From DATMRF01 sp035566435 (lineage in GTDB: Bacteria > Verrucomicrobiota > Verrucomicrobiia > Limisphaerales > UBA8199), in contig DATMRF010000025.1 in NCBI GenBank assembly GCA_035566435.1, positions 1 through 62,560 of the forward strand: a stretch of 62,560 bases of DNA, given 5' to 3'. The notes below the pieces were generated by a model that was given only the letters and a program-made list of their open reading frames with translations, had not been told where the DNA came from and did no database searches. Of this stretch, positions 1-8,917 are shown one piece after another. Each line of letters opens with the position of its first letter. The stretch's first letter is position 1. Position numbers and translations under genes: made by a program.

Positions 1-87
1 AACCGGCGCTTCGGCGGCAACGTAGTCTTCCAAACACGGCGGCAGTAGCTGAGTCTGGGAACGATCCGGGCCCTTGCGGTAGTTCAT
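1..87 (-). CDS. IS1182-type transposase, N-terminal part (runs off the left edge)
   Basis: The last 29 codons before the window edge, read on the minus strand from an ATG at 85-87, give MNYRKGPDRSQTQ followed by LLPPCLEDYVAAEAPV. This matches the start of IS1182/IS5-like DDE transposases, in which an N-terminal 'DRSQ..LLP..LEDYV....PVR' segment precedes the catalytic core. Only the N-terminus is visible, so nothing can be said about whether the element is intact. It would mark the right end of an insertion sequence and fits the repeat-rich surroundings. The family call rests on motif memory from a short segment. Confidence 0.6.
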   Translation of the reverse strand, partial: MNYRKGPDRSQTQLLPPCLEDYVAAEAPV

Positions 88-127
88 GTCAAACCGACAT
101 TGAACCCTCCGCAGCGTTCAAAAGTTT

Positions 128-694
128 TCACACAGCCTCCAAGGCTTCGGCGGACAGCGGCGCGGTGGGGGAATCTGCGTTACGCCACTTACGTCTTTCG
201 AGGGCGATGTTGGCGTTGCTGATGTTGGCGCAGGCGTTCATGAGGGTGATGAACTTTGCGGGATTCCTGGTGAGGGAGTCGCGGGCACATTGTTCGCCGT
301 GTTCCAGGATGGTGTCGAGGTATTGGAGGAGAGCCATTTCCGTGCACGCTTGCTTTAGTCTCGTTGGGTCAAGGTGAGCGGCGTCGCGGACGAAGTCGGC
401 GGCAGCTTCGGTCTGGATGCGGGCACGGTCGTTGATGGCCTGGGCTTTGAGGTAATCCTGGTAACCGCCGAGGCGCCAGTTGCTGAGGTTATCTTCGTTG
501 AGATGGCCAGCGGCAGGCCCGAGTTTTTCGATGATGACCTTGTAGGGCACGCCGTCGTCCATCAGGTGATTGATTTGGTCGCGGATGGCCGCGGGGAGAC
601 GGGCGACTTTGCCGTTGCGGCGGGACCCGGACTGGCAGGCGCGGAGCTGGAGGGCGAGGTCGTACTGGGAGGAGTCGGGGAGGAGGGAGGGCAT
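128..694 (-). CDS. Phage-like DNA-binding protein (DUF3486/Mu gp27-like N-terminus)
   Basis: This 188-residue soluble protein begins with a basic segment (residues about 24-55, RRNGKVARLPAAIRDQINHL) that resembles the 'K..RLP..IRD.L...L.DG' start of Mu gp27/DUF3486 small-terminase-like proteins. Helical sequence follows, with an 'LSNWRLGGYQDYL' motif that could be the end of a helix-turn-helix. The C-terminal half is helical with no recognisable catalytic residues. It is followed on the same strand by nothing intact except the transposase fragment, and it lies about 100 bp from a second HTH protein with which it seems to form a pair. Role unknown; DNA binding is inferred. Confidence 0.6.
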   Translation of the reverse strand: MPSLLPDSSQYDLALQLRACQSGSRRNGKVARLPAAIRDQINHLMDDGVPYKVIIEKLGPAAGHLNEDNLSNWRLGGYQDYLKAQAINDRARIQTEAAADFVRDAAHLDPTRLKQACTEMALLQYLDTILEHGEQCARDSLTRNPAKFITLMNACANISNANIALERRKWRNADSPTAPLSAEALEAV

Positions 695-787
695 AGGACG
701 GGGGGATTTGTGGATTAATGGATTTGTGGATTGATGGAGTGGTGGAGTATTGGGGTGATGGAGTATTGGAGCGGTGGAGGAAAGTTT

Positions 788-811
788 ACCGTTTGTTTAC
801 TGATTTGACCG
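788..811. repeat. 24-bp dispersed repeat, copy 1
   Basis: This segment (ACCGTTTGTTTAC followed by TGATTTGACCG) recurs at 1426-1449 with two mismatches. Each copy lies next to one end of the small HTH gene 797-1342, so the two copies bracket that gene in direct orientation. Confidence 0.6.
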
Positions 812-1342
812 TGTGGCTGAACTGGAAGTTTCGATTTTGGTGCCGATAGGTGCCGATAGGTGCCGATAGGTGCCGGCAGGTCCCGTTTCGCCGCGGGGCT
901 GGGGCGAGCTATCGAGAGCTACCGGGAGCTGGGCGGACGGCTGGCAGGAGCTATCGGGAGTTGATAAAGCCTGGTCCTTGCCGCCGGCGACCAGACTGGC
1001 GCTCTGTTGGAGGTTCTGGATCCGCTGGCGGAGTTCGCCGGCGAGGGTTTCGACGTGAGGGGTTGGGACGTCGCGAAAGGCGCGGCTGAGGAGTTCTTGT
1101 TTCAGGGCGTTATGTTTCCGGGTGAGGTCAGCGAGCTGCCGGGCGACTTCGTCGTCGATGGCTTTGAGGTTACGCTGGTGGTCCTCAGCGATACGGGCGT
1201 CGATGTCGGGCCGGGAGCGGCGCCCCCAGGCGATGAGGGTGGGCTTGGAGACGCCGAGCTGGCGGCCGATGCGGGCGAGGCTCAGGCCCAGAGAGCGGAG
1301 CCGGACGAATTCGTTGCGGGTGGCGATGGGATGCATGGGCAC
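797..1342 (-). CDS. Small helix-turn-helix protein
   Basis: This protein has 181 residues. Residues about 8-40 form a resolvase/Hin-type helix-turn-helix (RNEFVRLRSLGLSLARIGRQ, then LGVSKPTLIAWGRR). A long helical or coiled segment follows (about 45-110). The C-terminal 60 residues are low complexity and are encoded by a 10-bp tandem repeat (841-880), so the true C-terminus may have been altered by repeat expansion. Similar HTH-plus-coil proteins act as phage or transposon DNA-binding factors; here that is inferred only. It pairs with the 128-694 gene on the same strand. Confidence 0.55.
   Translation of the reverse strand: MPMHPIATRNEFVRLRSLGLSLARIGRQLGVSKPTLIAWGRRSRPDIDARIAEDHQRNLKAIDDEVARQLADLTRKHNALKQELLSRAFRDVPTPHVETLAGELRQRIQNLQQSASLVAGGKDQALSTPDSSCQPSAQLPVALDSSPQPRGETGPAGTYRHLSAPIGTKIETSSSATRSNQ
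841..880. repeat. Four tandem copies of a 10-bp unit
   Basis: TGCCGATAGG is repeated three times and followed by the variant TGCCGGCAGG. The array lies inside the 3' part of the HTH gene 797-1342. Because 10 is not a multiple of three, each unit is read in a different frame, so gain or loss of a unit would change the C-terminus. Confidence 0.8.
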
Positions 1343-2384
1343 GGAGAATGGAGTGGTGGAGTGACAGGGTAGTGGATTAATGGATTAATGGATTGATGAA
1401 GCGGCGCGCTGGGGATGTGGGGTTGACCGTTTGTTTACCGAGTTGACCGGCTGTAAGAGGGGGAAAATATTTTTTTGGCGTTCGGATAGGTTCGGATGGG
1501 TTCGGGGGCTGGAGTGGCGAAGTGGTTGATGGTTGATAGTTGATAGCGGGGAATGCGGAGTGGGGGTCACGGATTGATGGATTAATGGATTAATGGATTG
1601 GTGGAGTGATGGATTGGTGGAGTGATGGAGTGATGGGGCGGCGCGCGGAGACGGCGCGCCCTACAATCATTCCGGGAGGAACGAACGGCGGGTTGAGACA
1701 ACCTCGCCCTAGCGTGATCAATGGCGATTGGCATGACATATTCAATTTTGGCGGCTGAGCCGCAGGGCCGTAACACACAGTCCCTATGTACATAAGGACG
1801 GTCAGAAGTGCGATTTTCCCGCCGGGCGCAAAGATTTTTGAAGATTTCAGTTTGAGCACTGGAGAGGATAAGAAAGGCTATTGGGTGGTCAATGGCCACC
1901 GACGGCGCGGGTAACGCGGATAAGCGGCTGCGGACCAGGACCTTGCGGCTTGCCCGGGAACGCGGGACCGGCCTCCTGTCTTCGCCTCCCTCCTCCTGGA
2001 GCGAGGAAAGAGTCAATCCGGCGGCACGATCAAAAATGTCTTGGGTTTGATTCGCCTTGATTCGAGTTGATTGGCGGCAGGGCGAGTTCAGCGCGGGCGC
2101 GCCGCACAAGCAAGGAGCTCCGTTCTCGCCGGGTTCGTCCTCCTGAATTCTCATTTTTCTGATACTGGCCGAGTGCATCGTTGGCCGCCAGTGGCTCGCG
2201 CTTGGAGCGTGCCAACTTACGGGAGGAGCGCGTTTTTGAAGCAGTGGAGGGTGGAGGGCCGAGCGAAAGCATTGATTTCAGCTGAACCATTACGGATTGG
2301 TGTGCGGCGGACCCACGCAGCACGCGAAGGCCGGTACTGGAGTTAGACTAAGCACCAGTACCGGCGCTGCAGGAAGCTTACTGA
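1343..2384. other. Gene-free, repeat-rich interval
   Basis: No convincing coding sequence was found. The first 300 bp contain imperfect short repeats of the type GATGGATTAATGG / GGAGTGATGG, also present at 715-780 and 8935-8965. They produce proline/histidine-rich spurious reading frames on the minus strand. The second half has only antisense-type reading frames without domain similarity. Confidence 0.6.
1426..1449. repeat. 24-bp dispersed repeat, copy 2
   Basis: Direct copy of 788-811 (ACCGTTTGTTTACC then GAGTTGACCG), two mismatches by eye. Confidence 0.6.
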
Positions 2385-3719
2385 CTAGTTGCGGTCCCGG
2401 TCGTCCTCATCGTCGAGCGGCAGCAGGAAGTTTTCCAGCACGTACCTGGAAAGCTTCATGCCCTGTTCCGCTCCCACGTTGCAGGAGTTGCGGAAGTGAA
2501 TGCCGGCCCAAATCCTGGCCTCTTTCACCTGCGCCGCCGCGTCGGAGAAGCGGTTGAAGGTCCACGTGAAGTTGGGATAACCTGTGCCGCTCAGGATGAA
2601 AGTGTGTTCATCGCCCAGTAACTCCGCGAGCGTGATCATGATGGCCGTGGTAATGGTCGCATGGTTGGACATGTATTCTTGAAACCGCGGCGCCGTGAAG
2701 AGCGAGTCCCACGTCGGATCGGTTACGGTATCCGGGTTGCCATCGGTGTCCGCCAGCCGGATGGCGTGGTACGGCCTCCACAAGTTGTAGGTGTACTTGG
2801 AGTCGAACCCTGCGATGAGAGCATCCGCGCCAACGATATTGATGAGAGCGAAGATTCTCGCCGTGTCCACGAGCCTCGAATGCCGGGCATAGGTCTCGAT
2901 CACTGGACGAACGATGTGATTCTCCTCCACAGGCCCCACGGCCTGCCAGAGCAGCGCCAGTTGCGTTTGATCGGAAGTGCGAATGGCGCTGTTGAAGCGG
3001 CCGATGGCTTTGACCTCGTTGACATCGGCGGCGTAAAGCGCGCTGGTCAAGGCGGGAGGCGGACCAGGCCGGAACTGAGCGTGACTGGTCATGGCGAAGG
3101 GGACCAGCATCGCGTATTGCGGGAAAAGCGCCGGCAACGTGCCGTCGGCGTTCGTGCCGGCGGGCGGCGAGCGCCAGACACCCGGAGCGCCGCCCCCGAA
3201 GTAGCCCGGCAGAGGTGTCGCGGAACCGTCTGTGCTGCGCCAGGCGAGGATTTGGTTGGCGACTTCTTCGCCCCAGGCCCGCCCGAGATCGATCCGGTGA
3301 CCATGCCCTCGGTGGCTCGGAATCGTCGCCAGCGAGTTGGCCAGTTGCACATCGAGCGTCGCGTTTTGCGCGGGATAGAGGCTCACCAGGGCGGTGTAGG
3401 CCGCCTGAGCGGCAGCCGCTTCGGCTGAAGCTCCTCGAGGTCCCCGTTCGGTGACGAAGTAGGGTGTATATTGGTGCTGAATTCCATTGACGGCGTCGTA
3501 AATGGCCGCGTGGACAATGGCCAAAGAGCGCGCTCGCACCGGAGGTCCCTGGTTGGCGGTGAGGAGGGCTTGCTCCGTATTGGCGTTCCAATCGGTAACC
3601 ATATCGGCTCGCAGCGTTGGCCCGAACGCCAGGCACGACGCTATCAACGCCAAGCCCACCTTCGGTCCTGACTTCGCGAGTCCCTTGTGATCCGTTTTTT
3701 GAGTCACTTTGTTTTGCAT
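2385..3719 (-). CDS. Vanadium-dependent haloperoxidase / PAP2-superfamily protein, exported
   Basis: This 444-residue protein has a basic N-terminus and a hydrophobic stretch (GLALIASCLAFG) that looks like a signal peptide. In the C-terminal half the vanadate-pocket motifs of bacterial VHPOs are visible: K-x6-RP (KYTYNLWRP), SNHA in place of PSGH, and ARIWAGIHFRN. These proteins share the fold of acid phosphatases and bind vanadate or phosphate. Oxidation of halides is known for the family, but this branch is mostly uncharacterised. The ATG at 3717-3719 is preferred over an upstream in-frame start because AAGGAAA lies about 5 bases before it. The gene appears monocistronic. Confidence 0.85.
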   Translation of the reverse strand: MQNKVTQKTDHKGLAKSGPKVGLALIASCLAFGPTLRADMVTDWNANTEQALLTANQGPPVRARSLAIVHAAIYDAVNGIQHQYTPYFVTERGPRGASAEAAAAQAAYTALVSLYPAQNATLDVQLANSLATIPSHRGHGHRIDLGRAWGEEVANQILAWRSTDGSATPLPGYFGGGAPGVWRSPPAGTNADGTLPALFPQYAMLVPFAMTSHAQFRPGPPPALTSALYAADVNEVKAIGRFNSAIRTSDQTQLALLWQAVGPVEENHIVRPVIETYARHSRLVDTARIFALINIVGADALIAGFDSKYTYNLWRPYHAIRLADTDGNPDTVTDPTWDSLFTAPRFQEYMSNHATITTAIMITLAELLGDEHTFILSGTGYPNFTWTFNRFSDAAAQVKEARIWAGIHFRNSCNVGAEQGMKLSRYVLENFLLPLDDEDDRDRN

Positions 3720-4399
3720 TTGTTTTCCTTTCTTTGGTTTGTTTTTTTCTCGCACAGTGTGGCTTCACTCATCAATGCGGATTTGGGTAAGAGAATGTGC
3801 CAGTGGGGCAGCGCAGATTCAGGGTTCGATGCCATGGTGCTCCGCCGAGTCGCGCGAGCCGCGTCGGCAGCCGGTTCCTCCGGCAGCAACCGACCCGCGT
3901 TTGCCGTTCCGCCTCGAAGCGTGCCACGACATTCGTCACGACGTCATCCATACGCGTAGCAGTCCTGCCCCTTGCGCCTGTGCGAAAGCAGCCCTTGAGC
4001 GGAGGCCGCGCACGGACCAGCAATGGGGGTAAATACAACTTATCTATCGCATCAGCGCGGCAATCTGGCAAGGGGCCGAAGGCTCGCCGATTTGAATAAA
4101 GGCGGAACAGGAGAAAACGAAGGGAACGGAGGGGAGGAGGCCCAATCACTAGGCACGGCCTGCCGCGACAGGCAGGGTGGTTTGCCGGATTAAGACGACG
4201 AGCTCGTAGCGAGTTTTGCGAGTCGGGTAAGCGATCATTGTGTTCAGCAAAGCTCCGGCCAGCGGCACACGGTTCAGTGCAGACACCTGCGAGAAGACGA
4301 GCTCTTGGAGAATCTCGATAAGGCCGGTCAGTTCATCGCCATTCTTCATGCTTTTCAGAAACCCTTGAGCCTCGGCCGATTTCTTGCCAGTTTCGTCGT
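3720..4399. other. Gene-free interval
   Basis: There is no supported gene. Short minus-strand reading frames (for example 4149-4412) show no recognisable family, and the last one overlaps the start of the convincing plus-strand gene at 4400. No strong hairpin-plus-T terminator was seen. Confidence 0.5.
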
Positions 4400-5236
4400 A
4401 TGAATTTTCCACCGTTTTGGGCTCGGGGAGTGAGTGGAGACTTTTCCTCCTGGCGCTGGTCCTCGAGCAGTTTAGGGGAGGCGCAAGCGCTCGCAGACCA
4501 GGCGGCGGCGCAACTGGCGGAGCGTTTCAAACACGGGGACCTGCCCGGGCAGCGTCATGGTTATTACCCGGATCGGCCATTTCGCGAACAGGTCCTGCGC
4601 GAGTTGAGGAACCCGGCCGGGGAGCTGGTGGCCGTGGTGACGCGGAACTCGTATGGATGCCTGGTGCTGAACGCCGCGCGGGTCATGTTCATTGATGTGG
4701 ACCTGCCTGAACCAAAGCGGAGCGGCGGATTGTTTAGCCGGCTGTTCGGGAAGCCGGACCTGACGCCGCCCGGCAATCCGCAGGACGCGGCTGTGGCCAG
4801 GGCCGAGGCATGGAGCAGGAACCATCCGGAGTGGGGCTGGCGAATTTACCGGACGCGCGCCGGCCTGCGGCTCCTTGCGACCCATGCATTGTTCGAGCCG
4901 GAGGTGGCGGCTACGGACGGTGTGTTCGATGCTTTGGGGGCCGACCCGCTGTACCGGCAGCTTTGTCTGACTCAAAAATGTTTCAGAGCCCGGCTAACTC
5001 CCAAACCGTGGCGGTGCGGCGTTTTAAGAAAGGCGGAGCGCTGGCCCTGGTTGAATGAGAAGGCGGAGGCACGATTCAAGAAATGGGAAGCGGCTTACGC
5101 GGCAAAATCCAACGGTTGGGCGACTTGCGAAACCATCCGAAGACTGGGCCACGGTGAAGTGCATCCTGACGTTCAAATCGTGCTCGCCGTTCACGACGAA
5201 GCCACGCGGGCGGAATCGAAGCTGGAGTTGGCGTGA
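4400..5236 (+). CDS. Conserved protein of unknown function
   Basis: This is a 278-residue soluble protein. I recognise the overall pattern from conserved uncharacterised bacterial proteins: start MNFPPFWARG, a central VMFIDVDLP, then WRIYRTRAGLRLLATH, and DPLYRQLCLTQKCFRARLTP leading to KPWRCG. The D-x-D in FIDVDLP and the later TH could suggest a metal site such as that of primase-polymerase folds, but that is speculation. The conserved MxFPPFWA opening supports the ATG at 4400. No signal peptide or membrane segment. It stands alone, convergent with the HEPN-like gene downstream. Confidence 0.75.
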   Translation: MNFPPFWARGVSGDFSSWRWSSSSLGEAQALADQAAAQLAERFKHGDLPGQRHGYYPDRPFREQVLRELRNPAGELVAVVTRNSYGCLVLNAARVMFIDVDLPEPKRSGGLFSRLFGKPDLTPPGNPQDAAVARAEAWSRNHPEWGWRIYRTRAGLRLLATHALFEPEVAATDGVFDALGADPLYRQLCLTQKCFRARLTPKPWRCGVLRKAERWPWLNEKAEARFKKWEAAYAAKSNGWATCETIRRLGHGEVHPDVQIVLAVHDEATRAESKLELA

Positions 5237-5339
5237 GACGTAGGGATCCAGAGGGGTAGAGAGGTGAAACCGGACTGAAAAAGCGGGTGTGAACTCATTC
5301 ACGAAGATGCGGCGTTGCCAAGGTCAACACATCATGCGT

Positions 5340-5858
5340 TCATGATTTTCGCGGTTTGGCTTCCTCAATGCCGCTGAAGCACGCCGCGACGTTGAGGCCA
5401 CAAAGCTGCTGAAGCTGTTCATTCAGTCGGGTGAGCGTTTCTGACGCGGTCAGCAGCTCATCAAATGCCACGTGGTTCGAATCCGGAGTCAAACTTTTGT
5501 CCAAATCCTTGGCCTGGAAAAGGGTTAGCGCTGGCGTTTGGGTTTTCGGGTCAATACGAAGATACAAGTGGCCGTGTGCTATGTGATTTCGCAACGCCCG
5601 GATCGGTTCGATAAAAGTGAGCAGCGTGGCATACGCTGTCTGCTTCGCCGCCGGATATCCTGCCTCCTTCAAATATTGCGCGATTCGGGAAAGGCGGTCC
5701 TTGAAGTGCCACTGCTTTCCGGTGGCGAATTCGTCTGGTGGAAGGTGATCCTGAAGGAACACAAACAGCAGGTGATCGAGCGTGCCAAAGTTGAGGATGA
5801 AGCTTCCAACGGCGGAGGGCCAATCCAATTGGGCAGGGAGTATGGGCGCAGATTTCAT
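5340..5858 (-). CDS. HEPN-like helical protein (RNHIAH motif)
   Basis: This 172-residue all-helical protein has the segment IRALRNHIAHGHL near residue 90. This R-x4-H pattern is the signature of HEPN domains, which are often RNases in toxin-antitoxin, abortive-infection and restriction-linked systems. The preceding helix (FGTLDHLLFVFLQ) and following region fit a helical bundle. It starts four bases after the stop of an hsdM-like remnant, so it was probably the second gene of a restriction-modification-linked operon. RNase activity is inferred from the motif only. No membrane segment. Confidence 0.6.
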   Translation of the reverse strand: MKSAPILPAQLDWPSAVGSFILNFGTLDHLLFVFLQDHLPPDEFATGKQWHFKDRLSRIAQYLKEAGYPAAKQTAYATLLTFIEPIRALRNHIAHGHLYLRIDPKTQTPALTLFQAKDLDKSLTPDSNHVAFDELLTASETLTRLNEQLQQLCGLNVAACFSGIEEAKPRKS

Positions 5859-5861
5859 GCT

Positions 5862-6224
5862 CTAACCTGCCATCTGTTTCTTTAGATCGAGCGCAGTCGT
5901 TGTTAACTGTTCCAGTGTGCCCTGCAGGTCCTGAGGAATCTCGGCGGCGATCACCTCGGGAGCGGGCAGGTTGGCGGACTCTTCCAACGCGTCGTCCTTC
6001 AGCCAACACATGTCCAGGTTCACCGACTCGAACCAATCCAAAGCGCTCTGATCCTGCCCGTACTGACTCGCCCCCTGCCAAGTCGCGATTGCCTTAATGG
6101 GGCAACCTGCGAAACCAAAGGCAAACACACCATCTGTCAAAGTCGATGACTTGTTCGGTTGCGACACCGGGGTCACCATCGAAGTGAACATCTGATGAGC
6201 ACTCTTCCCTAATCTCATTAACAC
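5862..6224 (-). pseudogene. Remnant of a type I restriction-modification DNA methylase (hsdM) 3' end
   Basis: The last 55-60 residues (DMCWLKDDALEESANLPAP, then EVIAAEIPQDLQ) correspond to the C-terminal tail of N-6 DNA methylases of type I systems ('FWLKDESLED...LP.PE..A.EI..DL..AL'). The methylase core (NPPY motif, SAM-binding region) is absent. The sequence before the tail (residues 1-55) does not look like the family. The fragment ends directly before the HEPN-like gene, suggesting the remains of an operon whose upstream part was lost. Confidence 0.6.
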
Positions 6225-6241
6225 CCACGTTCACGTGGGTG
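6222..6241. repeat. Palindrome with 9-bp arms and TC centre
   Basis: Arms CACCCACGT and ACGTGGGTG are separated by TC. A related palindrome with the same 2-nt centre is at 6265-6280 (AACCGCT-TC-AGCGGTT). They lie just upstream of the hsdM remnant and may mark a rearrangement point or be REP-like dispersed elements. Confidence 0.6.
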
Positions 6242-6796
6242 GCTGCTCCGCGCCGTACCAACAGAACCGCTTCAGCGGTTTCCCCGACTCCCCGCCAAAT
6301 CGCAATACCAAAACCTCCGTTCGAGGCCCCACGCCAGATTCCAAATGCCCATTTTCTATCTTCTGTTGGCCTTGTCGGCCATTGGATACTCTTGGGCGCC
6401 GTTCCACCGCCGCGCGCACACGGTGACCTGCAATAGGCCCCGACCGCCCCCCGTTCTAACATCGGCACGGTTTGTCCTTTCCGTCCCTTGTGTCCCTTCC
6501 GTCCCATCAGTCCCTCTCTCCACACACCGCGCGCTCGGCTTCTTTTTCGTTGCTCCTTTGACAATTTAGTTTACCATCAGCTCTCAGGTTCGCACGTTTG
6601 CCTGCGGACCGGAATTATGCGCCGGAAAGCGCCAATGGAAAAACACATCGCCACTGTCAAGCTCGGCTGCCGCCTCCGTTCATGACACCCGAAGAGAAAG
6701 CTCCCCAGTTCATGTTGCAGCAAACCTCCGCCCAAAAATTGGCGACTCAGACCCCTCGCAGCGAGGAACGCAAACCAAGACCGAAAGGAAACTATT
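6242..6796. other. Gene-free interval with short repeats
   Basis: No gene is supported. It contains the palindrome 6265-6280 and a run of imperfect GGGACGGAAGGGACAC-type repeats (read on the minus strand, about 6475-6515). Both are typical of verrucomicrobial intergenic DNA. The stretch directly before 6797 has no clear terminator or operator. Confidence 0.5.
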
Positions 6797-8053
6797 ATGT
6801 CTACTTGGACAACCAACTTTGAAGCCCAGCACCTCGACCAACTGGTCGAGAAGTGCCTCGTGGCACTACAAGCAGCAAAGGTTGAAGGACTTTCCCCACA
6901 GGGTTTGGCCGAGTATTCACGCCTGTTAAAGATTTTTAAGATTCTGGCCGCTCGTGTCTCGACGGTTGACCCGGAATTGTTCAACGTCAACACGTGGGCC
7001 AATTTCCCTACCTGGCTGAATGAGGCCCACAACAATCTCAAAAACTTCGCTCAAAACGCCAACGTTGCTCACCTACAGAACGCGAATAGCGCGGTGGACC
7101 ATCTGCTCGGTGTACTCCGACCTCTTGATGCTGGGGCAACGACGGAAGAGTTCAAGGCCATCGCCGAGGCCAACGCGGTCTTTCAGCAAAAGATCGTCGA
7201 AGAACTCGAGCGAGTTAAAGCGCGGAGCAACGAGATCAAAGCACATTTGGACTCATTGTCCAAGGCGGCAACTGAGACCAAGATGCGGCTCGAGGAGAAC
7301 AATCAAGTCATCCAGCAGCAGAAGGGGCGGCTCGACCAATCGATAGCCGAGTACCAGAAACAGTTTTCGGAAGCACAGGAAAAGCGAACAAAAGATTTTG
7401 CCGACGCAATCAAGAAGAACTCTGACGAGTTTGCTAGGCAGACCAAATCCTTCGACGCTCAGGCCAGCGAGGCAGCAACTCGCCGTCAGGAACAATACAA
7501 AGCATTTCTTGGCACAACCCAAGAAGCAAGCACCTCTCACATCGAGTTTTTGCGAAAGCGGGAGGAGGAAGTAAACAAGATCTTTGGTGCGATTGGATCG
7601 ACTTCCTTTGCTGGGAATTTCAAGGCCACGGCTGACAACGAAGCTGGCGCTGCGAACCTGTGGCGCTGGATTGCGTTGGGCTTGATGGCAGCCATGATTG
7701 TGGTTGCTGGTTACGCGTTTTACTTCAGCATCGGACATGAAACCGATTGGAGGGTTTTCGCTTTCCGCCTCGGCACGGTCATAGTTCTTGCCATTCCAGC
7801 AGCGTACGCGGGCAACGAATCTTCCAAGCATCGGGAACGCGAGCGTTTGAATCGCAAGGTTCACCTGGAATTGGCCTCCATCGACGCGTATCTCGTGTTG
7901 CTGCCAGAAGATCAGCGAAACAAGATCAAAGGCAACTTAGCGGAGAAGTTTTTCGGCCTGCCGATCTTGGCGAACAAAGCCGACGAAGTTTCACAGAAGG
8001 ATTTGTTCGGCCTAATTTCCACAGTCGTAAGCAACCTTACGAAAGGGAAGTAA
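6797..8053 (+). CDS. Coiled-coil inner-membrane protein of unknown function
   Basis: In this 418-residue protein, residues 1-120 are helical. Residues about 120-270 form a long polar coiled coil (EELERVKARSNEIKAHLDSL and similar). Two membrane helices follow (about 300-320, LWRWIALGLMAAMIVVAGYA, and about 328-345). The cytoplasmic C-terminal helical domain carries a conserved-looking ELASIDAYLVLLPEDQRNK segment followed by IKGNLAEKFFG. The architecture (coiled-coil sensor, two TM helices, short tail) resembles accessory membrane proteins of mobile or defence loci, and it sits beside an R-M remnant and a HEPN-like gene. Function is unknown; a defence role is only a contextual guess. An ATG preceded by AAGGAAAC supports the start. 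Confidence 0.75.
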   Translation: MSTWTTNFEAQHLDQLVEKCLVALQAAKVEGLSPQGLAEYSRLLKIFKILAARVSTVDPELFNVNTWANFPTWLNEAHNNLKNFAQNANVAHLQNANSAVDHLLGVLRPLDAGATTEEFKAIAEANAVFQQKIVEELERVKARSNEIKAHLDSLSKAATETKMRLEENNQVIQQQKGRLDQSIAEYQKQFSEAQEKRTKDFADAIKKNSDEFARQTKSFDAQASEAATRRQEQYKAFLGTTQEASTSHIEFLRKREEEVNKIFGAIGSTSFAGNFKATADNEAGAANLWRWIALGLMAAMIVVAGYAFYFSIGHETDWRVFAFRLGTVIVLAIPAAYAGNESSKHRERERLNRKVHLELASIDAYLVLLPEDQRNKIKGNLAEKFFGLPILANKADEVSQKDLFGLISTVVSNLTKGK

Positions 8054-8203
8054 CAGGCCCTACCCGGCGCCGCTCGCTCCCGGCATAATCGGATGGAAAC
8101 CGGCCGTTTCAAGCCCTTCACCTATGACGATCTATTGAGGCGCGACAAAGTGAGGAGCCCCGCCCCTGCCAGCAGATCGACGGAAAGCGGCGCCGCAATT
8201 TGA

Positions 8204-8917
8204 ATGGAGTGCAGGTTCCGTCGTCAAACTGCTATGGCCAACGTTTCGCTCGAAGCGGGAGATGACACGACTGCTGTTCGGTGTGGACAGGCGGCGTTTA
8301 CCCTAATCGAACTCCTTGTGGTGATCGCCATTATTGCGATATTGGCGGCACTGTTGCTGCCGGCGCTGGCTACCGCCAAGCTGCGCGCGCAAAACACCAA
8401 GTGTCTTTCCCAGCTCCGCCAGTGCAACGTGGCGATGAATCTATATTTGCCTGATTTTAACGACCTCTTCTTTTGGGCCTCAACGAATGTCAGTGTGGAC
8501 GGGATGGAATGGTTTGTTTGGGCTGGACGCACGAACAACAACCTCTACACCGGCCAGGGCGGCATCTTTAACCGCATCGACCGTCCGCTAAACCATTATG
8601 GCCTGACGGAAGCCGTTGTGACTTGTCCGCGGGACCAGGGGCGAGCCGACACGCAGGGTCACAAGTTGTTTGAATGGGTAGGCAACTCGTATATGTTCAA
8701 TGCGGTCGGGTATGTGGTGGGCACGGGCGGGCTGGATGGACTGAAATCCACGACGGTATTGTTCCCCTCCCGAGAGGTGCTTTTCGCCGATAACGTGCTG
8801 TTGTTTCCAACCAACCCGACCGGCTGGCACAGGACCAGGTCCGCGGGCAACGTGATGCTGGTGGATGGGCACGTGGAATTCCACACTGCGCAGAGCGTTA
8901 CCAACCTGTTGTGGTGA
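8204..8917 (+). CDS. Prepilin-like exported protein (type II/IV N-methylation, DG motif)
   Basis: This 237-residue protein has an N-terminal cleavage/methylation motif AAFTLIELLVVIAIIAILAA at about residues 30-50, with Glu at position +5 after the likely cleavage site. The C-terminal NVMLVDGHVEF resembles the H-x9-DG-type C-terminal motif of Planctomycetes/Verrucomicrobia pseudopilins, although the His here is 11 residues before DG. Such proteins are processed by PilD-type prepilin peptidase and are exported. They are abundant in this phylum and mostly of unknown function. The start is uncertain; a second Met lies 10 codons downstream and neither has a good ribosome-binding site. Confidence 0.85.
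   Translation: MECRFRRQTAMANVSLEAGDDTTAVRCGQAAFTLIELLVVIAIIAILAALLLPALATAKLRAQNTKCLSQLRQCNVAMNLYLPDFNDLFFWASTNVSVDGMEWFVWAGRTNNNLYTGQGGIFNRIDRPLNHYGLTEAVVTCPRDQGRADTQGHKLFEWVGNSYMFNAVGYVVGTGGLDGLKSTTVLFPSREVLFADNVLLFPTNPTGWHRTRSAGNVMLVDGHVEFHTAQSVTNLLW

Noticed and set aside
1582..2323. Several minus-strand reading frames of 89-198 residues
   Set aside because: They are built from GATGGATTAATGG-type repeats and arginine/serine-rich low-complexity sequence without any domain.
2608..3768. 386-residue reading frame opposite the haloperoxidase frame
   Set aside because: Same-strand alternate frame with arginine-rich composition; the haloperoxidase motifs are in the other frame.
3800..3870. tRNA-like GGTTCGATGCC near 3823
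   Set aside because: No acceptor, D or anticodon stems could be paired around it.
4149..4412. 87-residue minus-strand reading frame
   Set aside because: No family resemblance, no ribosome-binding site, and it overlaps the start of the better supported gene at 4400.
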